The position numbers were made by a program, and so were the translations under genes. Under the pieces are notes generated by a model. That model had not been told where the DNA came from. It ran no database searches and saw nothing but the letters and a program-made list of their open reading frames with translations. A stretch of 64,000 nucleotides of DNA from Sinorhizobium garamanticum (GTDB lineage Bacteria > Pseudomonadota > Alphaproteobacteria > Rhizobiales > Rhizobiaceae): the NCBI RefSeq assembly GCF_029892065.1, contig NZ_CP120374.1, forward strand, positions 1,798,001 to 1,862,000. The letters are read 5' to 3'. The first letter of the stretch is position 1. Each line of letters begins with the position of its first letter. Shown here piece after piece: positions 28,377 through 37,771 of this stretch.

Positions 28377-29795
28377 ATGGCGATCGGCAAACTCTATATC
28401 GGCCGCAAAGTCCGGGAACTCAGGGAAGCAAACAGGGCGACGCAAGGACAGTTCGCCGAGCGCATCGGCATCTCGACGAGCTACCTGAACCAGATCGAAA
28501 ACAACCAGCGGCCGGTTTCGGCGGCGGTGCTGCTCGCACTTGCTGAGAAATTCCAGATCGATATTGCGGAACTCTCGACAGGCGAGGGTGACCGGCTCCT
28601 GTCGGCGCTGTCGGAGGCGTTGAACGATCCGCTGTTCGAAACCTATTCGCCGAGTTTGCAGGAGCTGAAGCTCGTCGCCCAGAACGCGCCGGGCCTCGCG
28701 CATGCGCTGATCACCTGTCATCAGGCTTACAGGCGCAACAGCGAACAGCTTGCGAGCATCGACGACACGATCGGCCGCGGCGCCTCCTTCGTCGAGACGA
28801 CGCCTTACGAAGAGGTGCGCGACTTCTTCCACTTCGTCGACAACTACATCCACGAGATCGACACGCTCGCCGAAACGCTCGCCGCGGATCTCGGCCTTGG
28901 CGAGGGGGACAATCATACGGCGCTCGCGGCGCACCTCGAGCAGCGCCATGGCGTTCGCGTCGTGCGCGGCGTCGCGGGCGACGAGGCAATCCGCCGCTTC
29001 GATCCGCGTGCCCGCATCCTGACGCTGAACCCATACGCGCCGGCGCCCACGCGTGATTTTCAACTGGCGCTGCAGATCGCCCAGTTCCATGCCCGCGAGG
29101 AGATCGACCGGATTGTCGGCAGCGCTGGGTTCCGCACCGAGGAGGCCCACGAAATCTGCCGGCTCGGCTTGCAGAATTATTTCGCCGGCGCCCTGATCCT
29201 GCCGTACCAGTCTTTCCTCAAGGCGGCGCGCGAATTGCGGCACGATATCGAACTGCTCGCTGCCCGTTTCGGAGCCTCGCTGGAGCAGGTCTGCCATCGG
29301 CTCTCGACCCTGCAGCGCCCCGGGCAGAAGGGGATTCCGATCTTCTTTGCGCGCATCGACCGGGCCGGCAACATCACCAAGCGCCACAGCGCCGCCAAGC
29401 TGCAATTCGCCCGCTTCGGCGCGGCCTGTCCGCTCTGGAACGTGCATCAGGCATTCGAGACGCCGGGGCGGATTATCCGCCAGCTCGCCGAAACGCCGGA
29501 CGGGGTGCGCTATCTCTGCCTCGCCACCCAGATCACCAAGGGCGGCGGTGGTTACCGTGCCAACCATCCGCGCTACGCCTTGGCGCTCGGCTGCGAAATC
29601 TCCTACGCCGACGCTTTCGTTTATGCCGACGACATGGACCTCGGCAACCGCGCTGCCTTCGACCCGATCGGCATCTCCTGCCGCATCTGCGAGCGCACCA
29701 AATGCGCCAGCCGCGCCGTGCCACCGCTGAAACGCAAGTTGATCGTTGACCATGACATGCGCGGCTCTCTGCCGTATCGTCTAAGCGAGAGTTGA
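28377..29795 (+). CDS. Short-chain fatty acyl-CoA regulator (ScfR/PccR family, XRE type)
   Basis: 472 residues. N-terminal Cro/CI helix-turn-helix ([20 protein letters not shown], then [20 protein letters not shown]), a central ImmA/IrrE-like domain where the metallopeptidase signature is not intact ([12 protein letters not shown]), and a C-terminal DUF2083 domain with clustered cysteines ([20 protein letters not shown]). The family includes RamB, PrpR and PccR, which sense acyl-CoAs and control glyoxylate or propionate genes. Divergent from pccB, so it probably activates the propionyl-CoA genes. No Shine-Dalgarno sequence is visible before the ATG. Confidence 0.88.
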   Translation: MAIGKLYIGRKVRELREANRATQGQFAERIGISTSYLNQIENNQRPVSAAVLLALAEKFQIDIAELSTGEGDRLLSALSEALNDPLFETYSPSLQELKLVAQNAPGLAHALITCHQAYRRNSEQLASIDDTIGRGASFVETTPYEEVRDFFHFVDNYIHEIDTLAETLAADLGLGEGDNHTALAAHLEQRHGVRVVRGVAGDEAIRRFDPRARILTLNPYAPAPTRDFQLALQIAQFHAREEIDRIVGSAGFRTEEAHEICRLGLQNYFAGALILPYQSFLKAARELRHDIELLAARFGASLEQVCHRLSTLQRPGQKGIPIFFARIDRAGNITKRHSAAKLQFARFGAACPLWNVHQAFETPGRIIRQLAETPDGVRYLCLATQITKGGGGYRANHPRYALALGCEISYADAFVYADDMDLGNRAAFDPIGISCRICERTKCASRAVPPLKRKLIVDHDMRGSLPYRLSES

Positions 29796-29921
29796 GCGTG
29801 GGTTTCATCGGCCCTGTTCGTTTTTGAACAGACTCTGTGAGAATTTGCGTCTGTGCCTGTGCGAAATTTGGTGTAACTACAGCGCCACATCGTCAGTATG
29901 CGGGTCAGGGAGGACATGCAT

Positions 29922-31064
29922 ATGGATTTTCGCCTGTCGGAGGAGCAGGAAGCCATCCGCGCGATGGCGCTCGATTTTGCCCGGGATGAACTCGCGCCCA
30001 ACGCCATCGACTGGGACCAGCAAAAACATTTTCCGGTCGACAAGCTGCGCGCTGCGGCGGCACTCGGCATGGCCGGCATCTATGTTCGCGACGACGTCGG
30101 TGGCACGGGGCTCACCCGTCTCGACGCGGCGATGATCATCGAGGCGCTGGCGACCGGCTGCCCGGCAGTCGCCTCCTTCGTCTCGATCCACAACATGTGC
30201 GCCGGCATGATCGACCGCTATGGCACGGATGAGCAGCGTCAGCGGCTGCTGCCGCCGCTGCTCACCATGGAAACGCTGGCGAGCTATTGCCTGACCGAAC
30301 CCGGCTCCGGTTCGGACGCGGCGGCGCTCAAAACCAAGGCGGTGCGCGACGGCGACGGCTATGTGCTGACCGGTCAGAAGCAGTTCATCTCCGGTGCCGG
30401 CGAGTCCGGTCTCTATATCGTCATGGCTCGCACCGGCGACGAGGGGCCGAAGGGCATTTCGGCATTTGTCGTCGACAAGGAAGCGCCGGGGCTAACCTTC
30501 GGCGCCAACGAGAAGAAGATGGGCTGGCATGCCCAGCCGACCCGCGCGGTGATGCTCGACAATGTCCGTGTTCCGGCTGCAGACCGGCTGGGCGCGGAAG
30601 GCGAGGGTTTTCGGATCGCGATGGCCGGCCTTGACGGCGGGCGGCTGAACATCGCCGCCGCCTCGCTCGGCGGAGCGCAGGCCGCTTTCGACAAGGCGCT
30701 TGCCTATGTCCAGGAACGACGCGCCTTCGGAAAGGCGATCGGCGAATTCCAAGCGCTGCAGTTTCGCCTGGCCGACATGGCGACCGATCTCGAGATTGCC
30801 CGCACCTTCCTCTGGCGGGCGGCCGCCGCGCTCGACGCGGGGGATCCCGAAGCAACCAAGCTCTGCGCCATGGCCAAACGCTTCGTCACCGACCGCTGCT
30901 TCGCGGTCGCCAACGACGCGCTGCAACTCCACGGCGGCTACGGTTATCTCGCCGACTACGGCGTCGAGAAGATTGTCCGTGACTTGCGGGTGCACCAGAT
31001 ACTCGAGGGCACCAACGAGATCATGCGGCTGATCGTCTCCCGCGCGATCATGGGACGGAAATAG
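29922..31064 (+). CDS. Acyl-CoA dehydrogenase, isobutyryl-CoA dehydrogenase type
   Basis: 380 residues. Both acyl-CoA dehydrogenase signatures are seen: YCLTEPGSGSDAAALKTKA near 125 and QLHGGYGYLADYGVEKIVRD near 335, with the catalytic glutamate in QILEGTNEIMRLI. The next two genes degrade 3-hydroxyisobutyryl-CoA, so isobutyryl-CoA from valine is the likely substrate. The start at 29922 has GGAGG eight bases upstream; ATG at 29916 is too close to it. FAD-dependent, cytoplasmic, passing electrons to ETF. Confidence 0.87.
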   Translation: MDFRLSEEQEAIRAMALDFARDELAPNAIDWDQQKHFPVDKLRAAAALGMAGIYVRDDVGGTGLTRLDAAMIIEALATGCPAVASFVSIHNMCAGMIDRYGTDEQRQRLLPPLLTMETLASYCLTEPGSGSDAAALKTKAVRDGDGYVLTGQKQFISGAGESGLYIVMARTGDEGPKGISAFVVDKEAPGLTFGANEKKMGWHAQPTRAVMLDNVRVPAADRLGAEGEGFRIAMAGLDGGRLNIAAASLGGAQAAFDKALAYVQERRAFGKAIGEFQALQFRLADMATDLEIARTFLWRAAAALDAGDPEATKLCAMAKRFVTDRCFAVANDALQLHGGYGYLADYGVEKIVRDLRVHQILEGTNEIMRLIVSRAIMGRK

Positions 31065-31076
31065 GAAGGATATTTC

Positions 31077-32129
31077 ATGGAGATGCAGACCGCTCTGCCG
31101 GAGGTCATCGTCGAGCGCCACGGCGCGATCGGCAGGCTCCGGCTCAACCGGCCGCGTGCGCTGAACAGCCTCAACCTGCCGATGATCCGGATGATCGATG
31201 CGGCGCTGACCGATTTCGAGCGCGACCCGGCGGTCGCCGCCGTGCTTGTCACCGGCGAAGGCGAACGTGGGCTTTGCGCCGGCGGCGACATACGCATGAT
31301 CTACGAGAGCGGACGGGAACGACCCGAGGAAGGCGCGCAATTCTGGCGCGAGGAATTCATCGTCAACAGTCGAATTTCCGCCTATTCCAAACCCTATATT
31401 GCCATCATGGACGGCATCGTCATGGGCGGCGGTGTCGGTGTTTCCGCCCACGGCAGTCATCGGATCGTCACGGAGAGGACGCGGCTCGCCATGCCGGAGA
31501 CGGGAATCGGCTATTTCACTGATGTCGGCGCGACCTGGCTTCTGCCGCGCGCGCCCGGCGAGTTCGGCACCTATATCGGGCTCACCGGCCGCGATATCGG
31601 CGCGGCCAATGCGATCCACGCGCGACTTGCCGACAGCTTTGTTCCGACGGACAGGCTCGGCGACCTGATCACCGCGCTTGCAGCTTCGGCGACGGCGGAG
31701 GATATCTCTGCCGCAATCCGCAGTGTTTCCGGCGAGCCGCCCGCGTCGCCGTTACACGACGAGTTTTCGCTGATCGACCGCTGCTTTGCCTTCGACAAAA
31801 TTGAAGGAATCTTGGATGCGCTGGAACGCGACGGCTCGGATTTTGCTCGCGAGACACTGCAAATGCTGCGCACGCGCTCTGCGATCAGCCTGAAATTGAC
31901 GCTCTCGCTGTTGCGGGCGGGACGTGCGAGCGCCACGCTCAACGAATGCCTGGAGCGGGAATATGCCGCGACAATCGGCATGCTCTCCAATCCGGATTTC
32001 TACGAAGGCGTGCGGGCCGCGGTGATCGACAAGGATCGCAATCCGAAATGGTCGGTCGGGCTCGCTGAGGTGACGCCACAGGTTCTGGCGTGGTTTGAGA
32101 AGCACGACGGCGCGCCGCTTTTCGGGTGA
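31077..32129 (+). CDS. 3-hydroxyisobutyryl-CoA hydrolase (enoyl-CoA hydratase superfamily)
   Basis: 350 residues, the length of HIBCH rather than the 260 of simple crotonases. RPRALNSLNLPMIRMID near 25, CAGGDIRMIYESG near 65, and the hydrolase-specific PYIAIMDGIVMGGGVGVSAH with ERTRLAMPETGIGYFTDVGA near 140 support the call. AGGAAGG precedes the ATG. It frees 3-hydroxyisobutyrate for MmsB, encoded next. The gene lies 12 bases after the dehydrogenase gene. Confidence 0.88.
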   Translation: MEMQTALPEVIVERHGAIGRLRLNRPRALNSLNLPMIRMIDAALTDFERDPAVAAVLVTGEGERGLCAGGDIRMIYESGRERPEEGAQFWREEFIVNSRISAYSKPYIAIMDGIVMGGGVGVSAHGSHRIVTERTRLAMPETGIGYFTDVGATWLLPRAPGEFGTYIGLTGRDIGAANAIHARLADSFVPTDRLGDLITALAASATAEDISAAIRSVSGEPPASPLHDEFSLIDRCFAFDKIEGILDALERDGSDFARETLQMLRTRSAISLKLTLSLLRAGRASATLNECLEREYAATIGMLSNPDFYEGVRAAVIDKDRNPKWSVGLAEVTPQVLAWFEKHDGAPLFG

Positions 32130-32173
32130 AGGCAGCCGTCAAACGAAAACATGCAGGTGCAGAGGAGAGGCAC

Positions 32174-33070
32174 ATGACGAAGATCGCCTTTATCGGGCTT
32201 GGCAACATGGGCGGCCCGATGGCCGCAAATCTGGTGAAGGCGGGGCACGCCGTCACCGGCTTCGACCTGTCGGAAGCGTCTCGCAATGCTGCGGCGAAGA
32301 CCGGCGTTTCGGTCGCCGGCTCGATCGCGCAGGCCGTGCGCGAGGCGCAATGTGTCATCACCATGCTGCCGGCAAGCGCGCATGTTCTTTATGTCTGGGA
32401 CGAATTGCTCGGTTTCGTCGATCCGGGCACGCTCATCATCGACAGCTCCACGATCGATGTCGAAAGCGCGCGCAAGGTGCACGGCTACGCCGAAAAGGCT
32501 GCCTGCCCCTCGCTCGACGCGCCGGTTTCCGGCGGCACGGCTGGAGCCGCTGCCGGCACGCTGACCTTCATGGTCGGCGGCAGTGACGGGGCGTTTTCCC
32601 GCGGCAAGCATCTGCTCGAGGCGATGGGCAAAAAGATCGTCCATTGTGGCGATGCCGGCGCCGGCCAGGCGGCGAAGATCTGCAACAACATGATTCTTGG
32701 CATCTCGATGGCGGGCGTTTGCGAGGCTTTCGTGCTCGCCGAGCGGCTGGGCCTGTCGCATCAGGCGCTCTTCGATGTCGCCTCGACCTCTTCCGGCCAA
32801 TGCTGGTCTCTCACCACCTATTGCCCGGTCCCTGGCCCGGTTCCGACCTCGCCCGCCAATAACGACTACAAGCCGGGCTTCACCGCAAGCCTGATGCTGA
32901 AAGACCTGAAGCTGTCGCAGCAGGCCGCAAGCGCGAGCGGTGCCGCGACGCCGATGGGCGCGCAGGCTGCACAGCTCTACGCCCTGTTCGAGAAGCTCGG
33001 CCACGGCGGCGAGGATTTCTCCGGGCTGATCCGCATGCTGCGCGGCACAGAGGAGACGACGGCCGGGTAG
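32174..33070 (+). CDS. mmsB: 3-hydroxyisobutyrate dehydrogenase
   Basis: 298 residues. N-terminal NAD-binding IAFIGLGNMGGPMAANLVKA, the substrate-binding block DAPVSGGTAGAAAGTLTFMV near 120, and the catalytic lysine region GAGQAAKICNNMILGISMAG near 170. It makes methylmalonate semialdehyde; the semialdehyde dehydrogenase MmsA that would yield propionyl-CoA is not in the window. The start at 32174 has GAGGAGAGG upstream. Confidence 0.93.
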   Translation: MTKIAFIGLGNMGGPMAANLVKAGHAVTGFDLSEASRNAAAKTGVSVAGSIAQAVREAQCVITMLPASAHVLYVWDELLGFVDPGTLIIDSSTIDVESARKVHGYAEKAACPSLDAPVSGGTAGAAAGTLTFMVGGSDGAFSRGKHLLEAMGKKIVHCGDAGAGQAAKICNNMILGISMAGVCEAFVLAERLGLSHQALFDVASTSSGQCWSLTTYCPVPGPVPTSPANNDYKPGFTASLMLKDLKLSQQAASASGAATPMGAQAAQLYALFEKLGHGGEDFSGLIRMLRGTEETTAG

Positions 33071-33080
33071 GGTTGTTAAT

Positions 33081-33279
33081 ACCCCCCTCTGCCCTGCCGG
33101 GCATCTCCCCCACAAGGGGGGAGATCGGCCAGAAGCAAAGCCTTCGCCGACAGTGAACTCGTGAATGCCGAAGTCACAAAGTTTGGCAGCGCATTGAAGG
33201 GTAATTGCTTGAACGAAAGGTTGCTGCTTGCCAATCTCCCCCCTTGTGGGGGAGATTGGCAAGCAGGGCAGAGGGGGGT
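33081..33279. repeat. Head-to-head pair of RIME-like repeats (family 4), second set
   Basis: Arms at 33081-33124 and 33234-33279 match those at 24135-24314 (CCCCTCTGCCCTGCC and CTCCCCCACAAGGGGGGAG). The second arm has GCTTGCCAAT in place of GCCGGGCAT. It fills the gap between the convergent mmsB and SDR genes. Confidence 0.8.
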
Positions 33280-33348
33280 GCCTCCTTCCGCACTCAAAGA
33301 TGCGCCGCCGCAACGTTCTAGACAGATCCAGTCGCGCTCTTGCCGGCC

Positions 33349-34098
33349 TCACATCTGCACGGTCATGCCGCCATCGACGGTGAGCGTGATGCCGTTGACG
33401 AAGCTCGCCGCTGGCGAGGCGAGGAAGACGGCGGCCGGCGCGATCTCTTCCGGTCGCCCCCAGCGTTTCAAGGGTATGCGCACGTCCACGAATGCCTTGA
33501 GTGCCGGATCGGCTGCAAGATGTGCATTGGTCTCGGTTGCAAACCAGCCCGGTGCAATGGCGTTCACGGTCAGGTTGTCGGCGCCGAATTCGACGGCGAG
33601 CGACCGCGTCAGCGCTGAAAGCCCGCCTTTGGCGGCCGTGTAGGCGGGATCGCCGGGACGTGCCGCGAAAGCTGCGATCGAGGTGACGAAAATCAGCCGG
33701 CCGGCGGCGGACTGTTGAAGATAGGGAAGTGCCGCCTTCGCCATGGCGTAAGCTGCGGTGAGATCGGTATTGAGGAGCGCTGCGAACTCGTACGGTTCCA
33801 TCGCCTCCGTGCTGCGGCGATCCCGCTCGCCGACGGCGTGGATCAGGATATCGAGAGCCCCGGTCTTCGCTGTGGCATCGACGAGTATAGCTTCTACGTC
33901 GCGCGTAATATCGCCCGGCGCCACCGCGACGGTGATGCCGTCATCGGCAAGACGGGCTCTTGTCTCCTCGAGGCTGTCGAGATTGCGGCCGTTGATCACG
34001 GTCCAGGCGCCGGCTCGTGCGAGAGCCTTCGCCATTTCAAGGCCGAGTCCGCGCCCGCCGCCGGTCACCAGCGCGGTCTTGCCGTTGAGATCAAACAT
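33349..34098 (-). CDS. SDR family oxidoreductase
   Basis: 249 residues of the classical short-chain dehydrogenase type: TALVTGGGRGLGLEMAKAL at the N-terminus, the catalytic Ser/Tyr/Lys set (SIAAFAARPGDPAYTAAKGG, near 150), and the FVNGITLTVDGG ending. Related to gluconate 5-dehydrogenase and 3-oxoacyl reductases; the substrate is not evident. Monocistronic, convergent with mmsB across a repeat. Confidence 0.82.
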   Translation of the reverse strand: MFDLNGKTALVTGGGRGLGLEMAKALARAGAWTVINGRNLDSLEETRARLADDGITVAVAPGDITRDVEAILVDATAKTGALDILIHAVGERDRRSTEAMEPYEFAALLNTDLTAAYAMAKAALPYLQQSAAGRLIFVTSIAAFAARPGDPAYTAAKGGLSALTRSLAVEFGADNLTVNAIAPGWFATETNAHLAADPALKAFVDVRIPLKRWGRPEEIAPAAVFLASPAASFVNGITLTVDGGMTVQM

Positions 34099-34129
34099 GG
34101 CTTCCTCGTTCGTCGCTACTGCCTGTTTC

Positions 34130-34220
34130 CTTAAATCGTAGCCGATTTAAGGATAAAAACATGCAGCAATTCAAAGTACTACAGCGTCCGTTGCGCGTCT
34201 TAAGACGCGCGGCGCTGTAG
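34130..34220. repeat. Intergenic mosaic repeat (family 1, copy c)
   Basis: TTAAATCG-TAG-CCGATTTAA hairpin, ATGCAGCAATTCAAAGTA, then CTACAGCG...CGCTGTAG with inner GCGCGTCTTAAGACGCGC. It is the reverse orientation of copies a and e and lies in the 269-base gap between the SDR gene and the binding-protein gene. Confidence 0.75.
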
Positions 34221-34367
34221 ACCGTTCGCAGAGATTTACCGCAATGTCGGCTATCGGCAAGCGATCGGTGATCGCGGCGCCTGCCGTTCCCAGCCTCGCC
34301 GGAATGGAAAGCCGGCCACCGCGGCTGCGGCGACCGGCCTAGTAACTGGGGGCAGCCTGCCGGCTGG

Positions 34368-35147
34368 TCACTTCATCGTATAGACGTCGACGGTGAAGTA
34401 CTTGTCGTTGATCTTCTGATAGGTGCCGTCGGCGCGGATTTCTTCGAGCGCCTTGTTGAGCTTCTCGCGCAGGTCGTTGTCTTCCTGCCGGACAGCGATG
34501 CCGACGCCGTCGCCGACGAACTTCTTGTCGGTGATCGGCTCGCCGATAAGCTCGCAGCAGCCTTTGCCATCGTCATTCTTGGTGACCCAATCGAGCATGG
34601 GCAACATGTCGCCGACCTGCAGGTCGAGACGGCCGTTGACCATGTCGAGATTGGCCTCGTCCTGGGTCGGATAGAGCTTGATCTCCGCATCCGGATAGAC
34701 AGCGGCAATATAGTCGGCCTGGGTCGTGCCGGACTGGGCGCCGATCACCTTGCCCTTGAACGCCTCATTGCTGAACTCGGTGAGCGCCGCGCCCTTCGGG
34801 GCCACATGGGTCATTGCAGCAAGATAATACGGGCTGGTGAACGCCACCTGCTTCTTGCGTTCCTCGGTGATGAACATCGAGGCGATGATCATGTCGTATT
34901 TCTTGGCGAGCAGGCCCGGAATGATGCCATCCCAATCCTGGGCGACGACCTCGCATTCGACCTTCATGCGTTCGCAAAGCGCAAGGCCGATCTCGACGTC
35001 GAAGCCGCCGACCTTTCCGGTGGAGTCGACAAAATTGAAGGGCGGATAGGCACCCTCCGTGCCAATCTTCAGTTTCTCGCCTGCCTGCGCCGTCGACGAG
35101 AGCAGTCCGGCGCAAACGAGCGCCAATGCCACAATCCGGTTTTTCAT
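34368..35147 (-). CDS. Periplasmic amino-acid ABC transporter binding protein (orphan)
   Basis: 259 residues: a signal peptide (MKNRIVALALVCAGLLSSTA, QAGEKL) and the family 3 binding-protein fold with GTEGAYPPFNFVDSTGKVGG then FDVEIGLALCERM, typical of basic or polar amino-acid binders of the lysine/arginine/ornithine group. The aspartate in QDWDGIIPGLLAKKYDMIIA and the pair of adjacent Cys (GCCELIG) fit. No permease or ATPase gene is adjacent, so the membrane parts are elsewhere. AGGGGAACGAACA precedes the ATG at 35147. Confidence 0.85.
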   Translation of the reverse strand: MKNRIVALALVCAGLLSSTAQAGEKLKIGTEGAYPPFNFVDSTGKVGGFDVEIGLALCERMKVECEVVAQDWDGIIPGLLAKKYDMIIASMFITEERKKQVAFTSPYYLAAMTHVAPKGAALTEFSNEAFKGKVIGAQSGTTQADYIAAVYPDAEIKLYPTQDEANLDMVNGRLDLQVGDMLPMLDWVTKNDDGKGCCELIGEPITDKKFVGDGVGIAVRQEDNDLREKLNKALEEIRADGTYQKINDKYFTVDVYTMK

Positions 35148-35422
35148 TGTTCGTTCCCCTTGCAATTTGCCCCTTTGTCAGGGCTTCATCCGAACTCTAT
35201 GGTCATATGCAGCATAAGCGAAATAGATAGGCGCGATAATCGATATCATTTCAATTTATCGGACCGGCGAACTGTTCCGGCGGAGGGAGCAGCAGAAGGG
35301 CTGACCACCGCCACCGGCAGTTGGCCGGTTTTCGTGCCAAGCCGGCGGAAACGGCTTTACATCCGCGACGCTGTTTGATTTGTCAGTCGCAGTGATTTTT
35401 TCGATGGTTTGGGAGGAGCAGG

Positions 35423-36262
35423 ATGAAGCTGTTGCGTTATGGACCGGAAGGGGCCGAGAAACCGGGCGTGCTTGATAGCGCGGGCAGGATTCGCGATCTC
35501 TCCGGAGTCATCGCCGACATCGGCGGCGCCGCGATCGTGGATTTTGGCTGGGCGAGCGGGCTGGACCTCGAAAGCCTGCCAGTCGTCGAGGGCGCGCCAC
35601 GGCTTGGCGCCTGTGTCGCCGGAACCGGCAAGTTCATCTGCATCGGCCTCAACTATGCGGATCATGCCGCAGAATCCGGTCTGGAGGTTCCGCCGGAGCC
35701 GGTCGTATTTATGAAGGCCACCTCGGCGATCGTCGGGCCAAACGACAATGTGATCATGCCGCGCGGCTCCGTTGCCACCGACTGGGAAGTCGAGCTCGGC
35801 GTGGTTATCGGCAAGAAGGCGAAACACGTGTCAGAAGCCGAAGCGCTCGATCACGTCGCCGGCTATTGCGTCGTCAACGACGTCTCTGAGCGCGATTTCC
35901 AGACGAAGCGCTCCGGCCAGTGGACCAAGGGAAAATCCTGCGATTCCTTCGGCCCCATCGGTCCATGGCTGGTGACTCGCGATGAGATTGCCAATCCGCA
36001 AAACCTGAAGATGTGGCTGACCGTCAACGGCGAGACGAAGCAGAACGGCACGAGCGAGACCATGGTCTACGGCGTCGCCTATCTCGTGAGCTACCTCTCG
36101 CAGTTCATGACACTGCATCCGGGCGATGTCATCTCGACCGGCACCCCTCCCGGCGTCGGCATGGGCTTCAAGCCGCCGCAATATCTGAAGGCCGGCGACG
36201 TGATCGAGCTCGGCATCGAGGGGCTCGGCACGCAGAGGCAGAAGGTCGTCGCGGACGACTGA
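35423..36262 (+). CDS. Fumarylacetoacetate hydrolase family protein
   Basis: 279 residues. The family metal-binding region is present: FICIGLNYADHAAESG near 70, FMKATSAIVGPND, DWEVELGVVIGKKAKH near 120, and the end TGTPPGVGMGFKPPQYLKAG. It belongs to the subgroup with 2,4-diketo-3-deoxy-L-fuconate hydrolase and so-called ureidoglycolate lyase-like proteins; the exact substrate is open. GGAGGAGCAGG lies directly before the ATG. It stands alone. Confidence 0.83.
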   Translation: MKLLRYGPEGAEKPGVLDSAGRIRDLSGVIADIGGAAIVDFGWASGLDLESLPVVEGAPRLGACVAGTGKFICIGLNYADHAAESGLEVPPEPVVFMKATSAIVGPNDNVIMPRGSVATDWEVELGVVIGKKAKHVSEAEALDHVAGYCVVNDVSERDFQTKRSGQWTKGKSCDSFGPIGPWLVTRDEIANPQNLKMWLTVNGETKQNGTSETMVYGVAYLVSYLSQFMTLHPGDVISTGTPPGVGMGFKPPQYLKAGDVIELGIEGLGTQRQKVVADD

Positions 36263-36282
36263 ACCGGATCGCGGAGTGCCTC

Positions 36283-36662
36283 CTACAGCGCCGCGCGTCT
36301 CATCAGGCGCGCTAGAGCCCTTCAGGGTTAAATGGAAGCAGTTCTGCCGGAGCAGGTTTTCGTCAGGGCAGAGGCGATTGGCGAAGGGGCGTACCCGGAT
36401 GTACGTCCGAGCCGATCGCCTCTGAGCCTGGCGGAAAGATGCCCGGCCCTTCGGGTTGGCTGAAACGGGCCGCCTGATCGGCCGGCCGGCTTGGACGTAT
36501 GCTTTGGCTACGCCGCGTGCCGGCCGGTCGACCATCCGACTCCGTTTGAGCCAACAGAACTGTTTCCATTTAACCCTGAAGGGCTCTAGGTCGCTGTAGT
36601 GCTTTGAATTGCTGCATGTCTCCGTCCTTAAATCGAGGTCGATCTAAGGAGACATGCAGTAG
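36283..36662. repeat. Intergenic mosaic repeat (family 1, copy d), split by another element
   Basis: Left part CTACAGCGCCGCGCGTC...GGCGCG (36283-36311), right part GTCGCTGTAGTGCTTTGAAT through a TTAAATCG stem to GACATGCAGTAG (36590-36662). Joined, they match copies a, e and f. The 278-base element at 36312-36589 interrupts the first hairpin. Together they occupy most of the 428-base gap between the FAH gene and the DMT gene. Confidence 0.75.
36312..36589. mobile_element. Non-coding element with 35-bp inverted ends (family 2, long form)
   Basis: The left end CTAGAGCCCTTCAGGGTTAA... and the right end are inverted copies over 35 bases with one mismatch. No transposase ORF is inside. A shorter copy at 57982-58148 lacks bases 36347-36457. 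Being nested in a family-1 repeat, it looks like a MITE-type insertion; no clear target duplication was found. Confidence 0.65.
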
Positions 36663-36690
36663 AGCCTAGCAGGGGGCGCTCCGACCGGCT

Positions 36691-37602
36691 TTAGCCCTTC
36701 AGCCGCCCTTGCCGCTTGAGTTGCTGCTCGCGGAAGAAGATGAAGAGGCCGGAGGCGACGATAAGGCCGGCGCCGAGGATCATCGACAGGCGTGGCGCGT
36801 CGCCGAAGATCAGCCAGCCGAAGACAATCGCCCAGAAGAGCAGCGTGTATTGCAACGGCGCGACCGTCGCGGTTTCGGCGAGCTTCAACGCCCTGTTGAC
36901 GAGTACGTGCGCGAGCATGGCGACGACCCCAAGCAGGCCCAGCAGCGCCGTGTCGAGCGGGTTCAGCGGTGTCCAGTCCAGGGGTGCCCAGACGAGGCCG
37001 GCGAGCGCCGCCCCGACGATCTGCCAAAAGGCCAGTATCGTATCCGGGGTCCCGCGCAGCGAGCGTCCGGAAATCATCATGAAGGCAAAGAACATGCTGC
37101 CGAGGATCGAGATCAGCGCCGGCAGGGTGAAGGCCTGCGAGGATGGCTCGAGCGCGATGATGACACCGACGAAGCCGATGGCGATCGCGGTCCAGCGCCG
37201 CCAGCCGACATGTTCCTTGAGGACCAGCGGCGAGACGGCCGCGACGTAGATCGGCGCCGCCAACCAGTAGGTCATGACGTCGGCGAGCGGCAGATAGACC
37301 ACGGCAAAATAGAAGGCGACGACCTCCGCCGTCGAGGCCACGACGCGGGCAAGCTGAAGCCACGGGCGTTCGATCGCGACAAGCTTCTGCAATCCGCCAA
37401 CCCAGAGGAAGGGCGCGAGCAGGACGGCGGCGGCCAGGCTGCGGATCAGAACCACCTGGCCGACCGAATAGGTCGCGACCAGCCATTTGCCCATGACGTC
37501 GTTCAGCGAGAACATCAGCATGCCGAGAAGCATGAACAGAACGCCAGCGCGGGCGGTGCCGGAGGCGTGAGAAAGGGAGGAAGGAGTAGCAGCTGCGGTC
37601 AT
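36691..37602 (-). CDS. DMT/EamA family permease
   Basis: 303 residues with ten hydrophobic segments in two EamA halves (GVLFMLLGMLMFSLNDVMGK, then WLVATYSVGQV at the N-terminus; LDTALLGLLGVVAMLAHVLV in the second half). Related to drug/metabolite exporters such as the S-adenosylmethionine or RhaT-like groups; substrate unknown. I start at ATG 37602 (MTAAATPSSLSH); an upstream GTG/ATG-rich extension of 19 codons looks non-coding. Confidence 0.82.
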   Translation of the reverse strand: MTAAATPSSLSHASGTARAGVLFMLLGMLMFSLNDVMGKWLVATYSVGQVVLIRSLAAAVLLAPFLWVGGLQKLVAIERPWLQLARVVASTAEVVAFYFAVVYLPLADVMTYWLAAPIYVAAVSPLVLKEHVGWRRWTAIAIGFVGVIIALEPSSQAFTLPALISILGSMFFAFMMISGRSLRGTPDTILAFWQIVGAALAGLVWAPLDWTPLNPLDTALLGLLGVVAMLAHVLVNRALKLAETATVAPLQYTLLFWAIVFGWLIFGDAPRLSMILGAGLIVASGLFIFFREQQLKRQGRLKG

Positions 37603-37724
37603 GGCTTGGGCCTTTGTCTTCGGCCTCTGCCATTGGCACATTCCTGCGGCGCGATCCATGCTCCCTTTCTGATCAACTCATCAGCATTGCGAATGGGAGC
37701 CGTGGATCACGGCGGCCGATTACT

Positions 37725-37771
37725 GCAATTCCGGATTGAAAAGCCGTTGCGCAGGTTTCTTGGAATTGCTC
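37725..37771. repeat. Interrupted palindromic repeat (family 6), second copy
   Basis: GCAATTCC and GGAATTGC arms enclose GCCGTTGCGCAGGTTTC, as at 12259-12302. It abuts the glgA stop codon. Confidence 0.6.
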
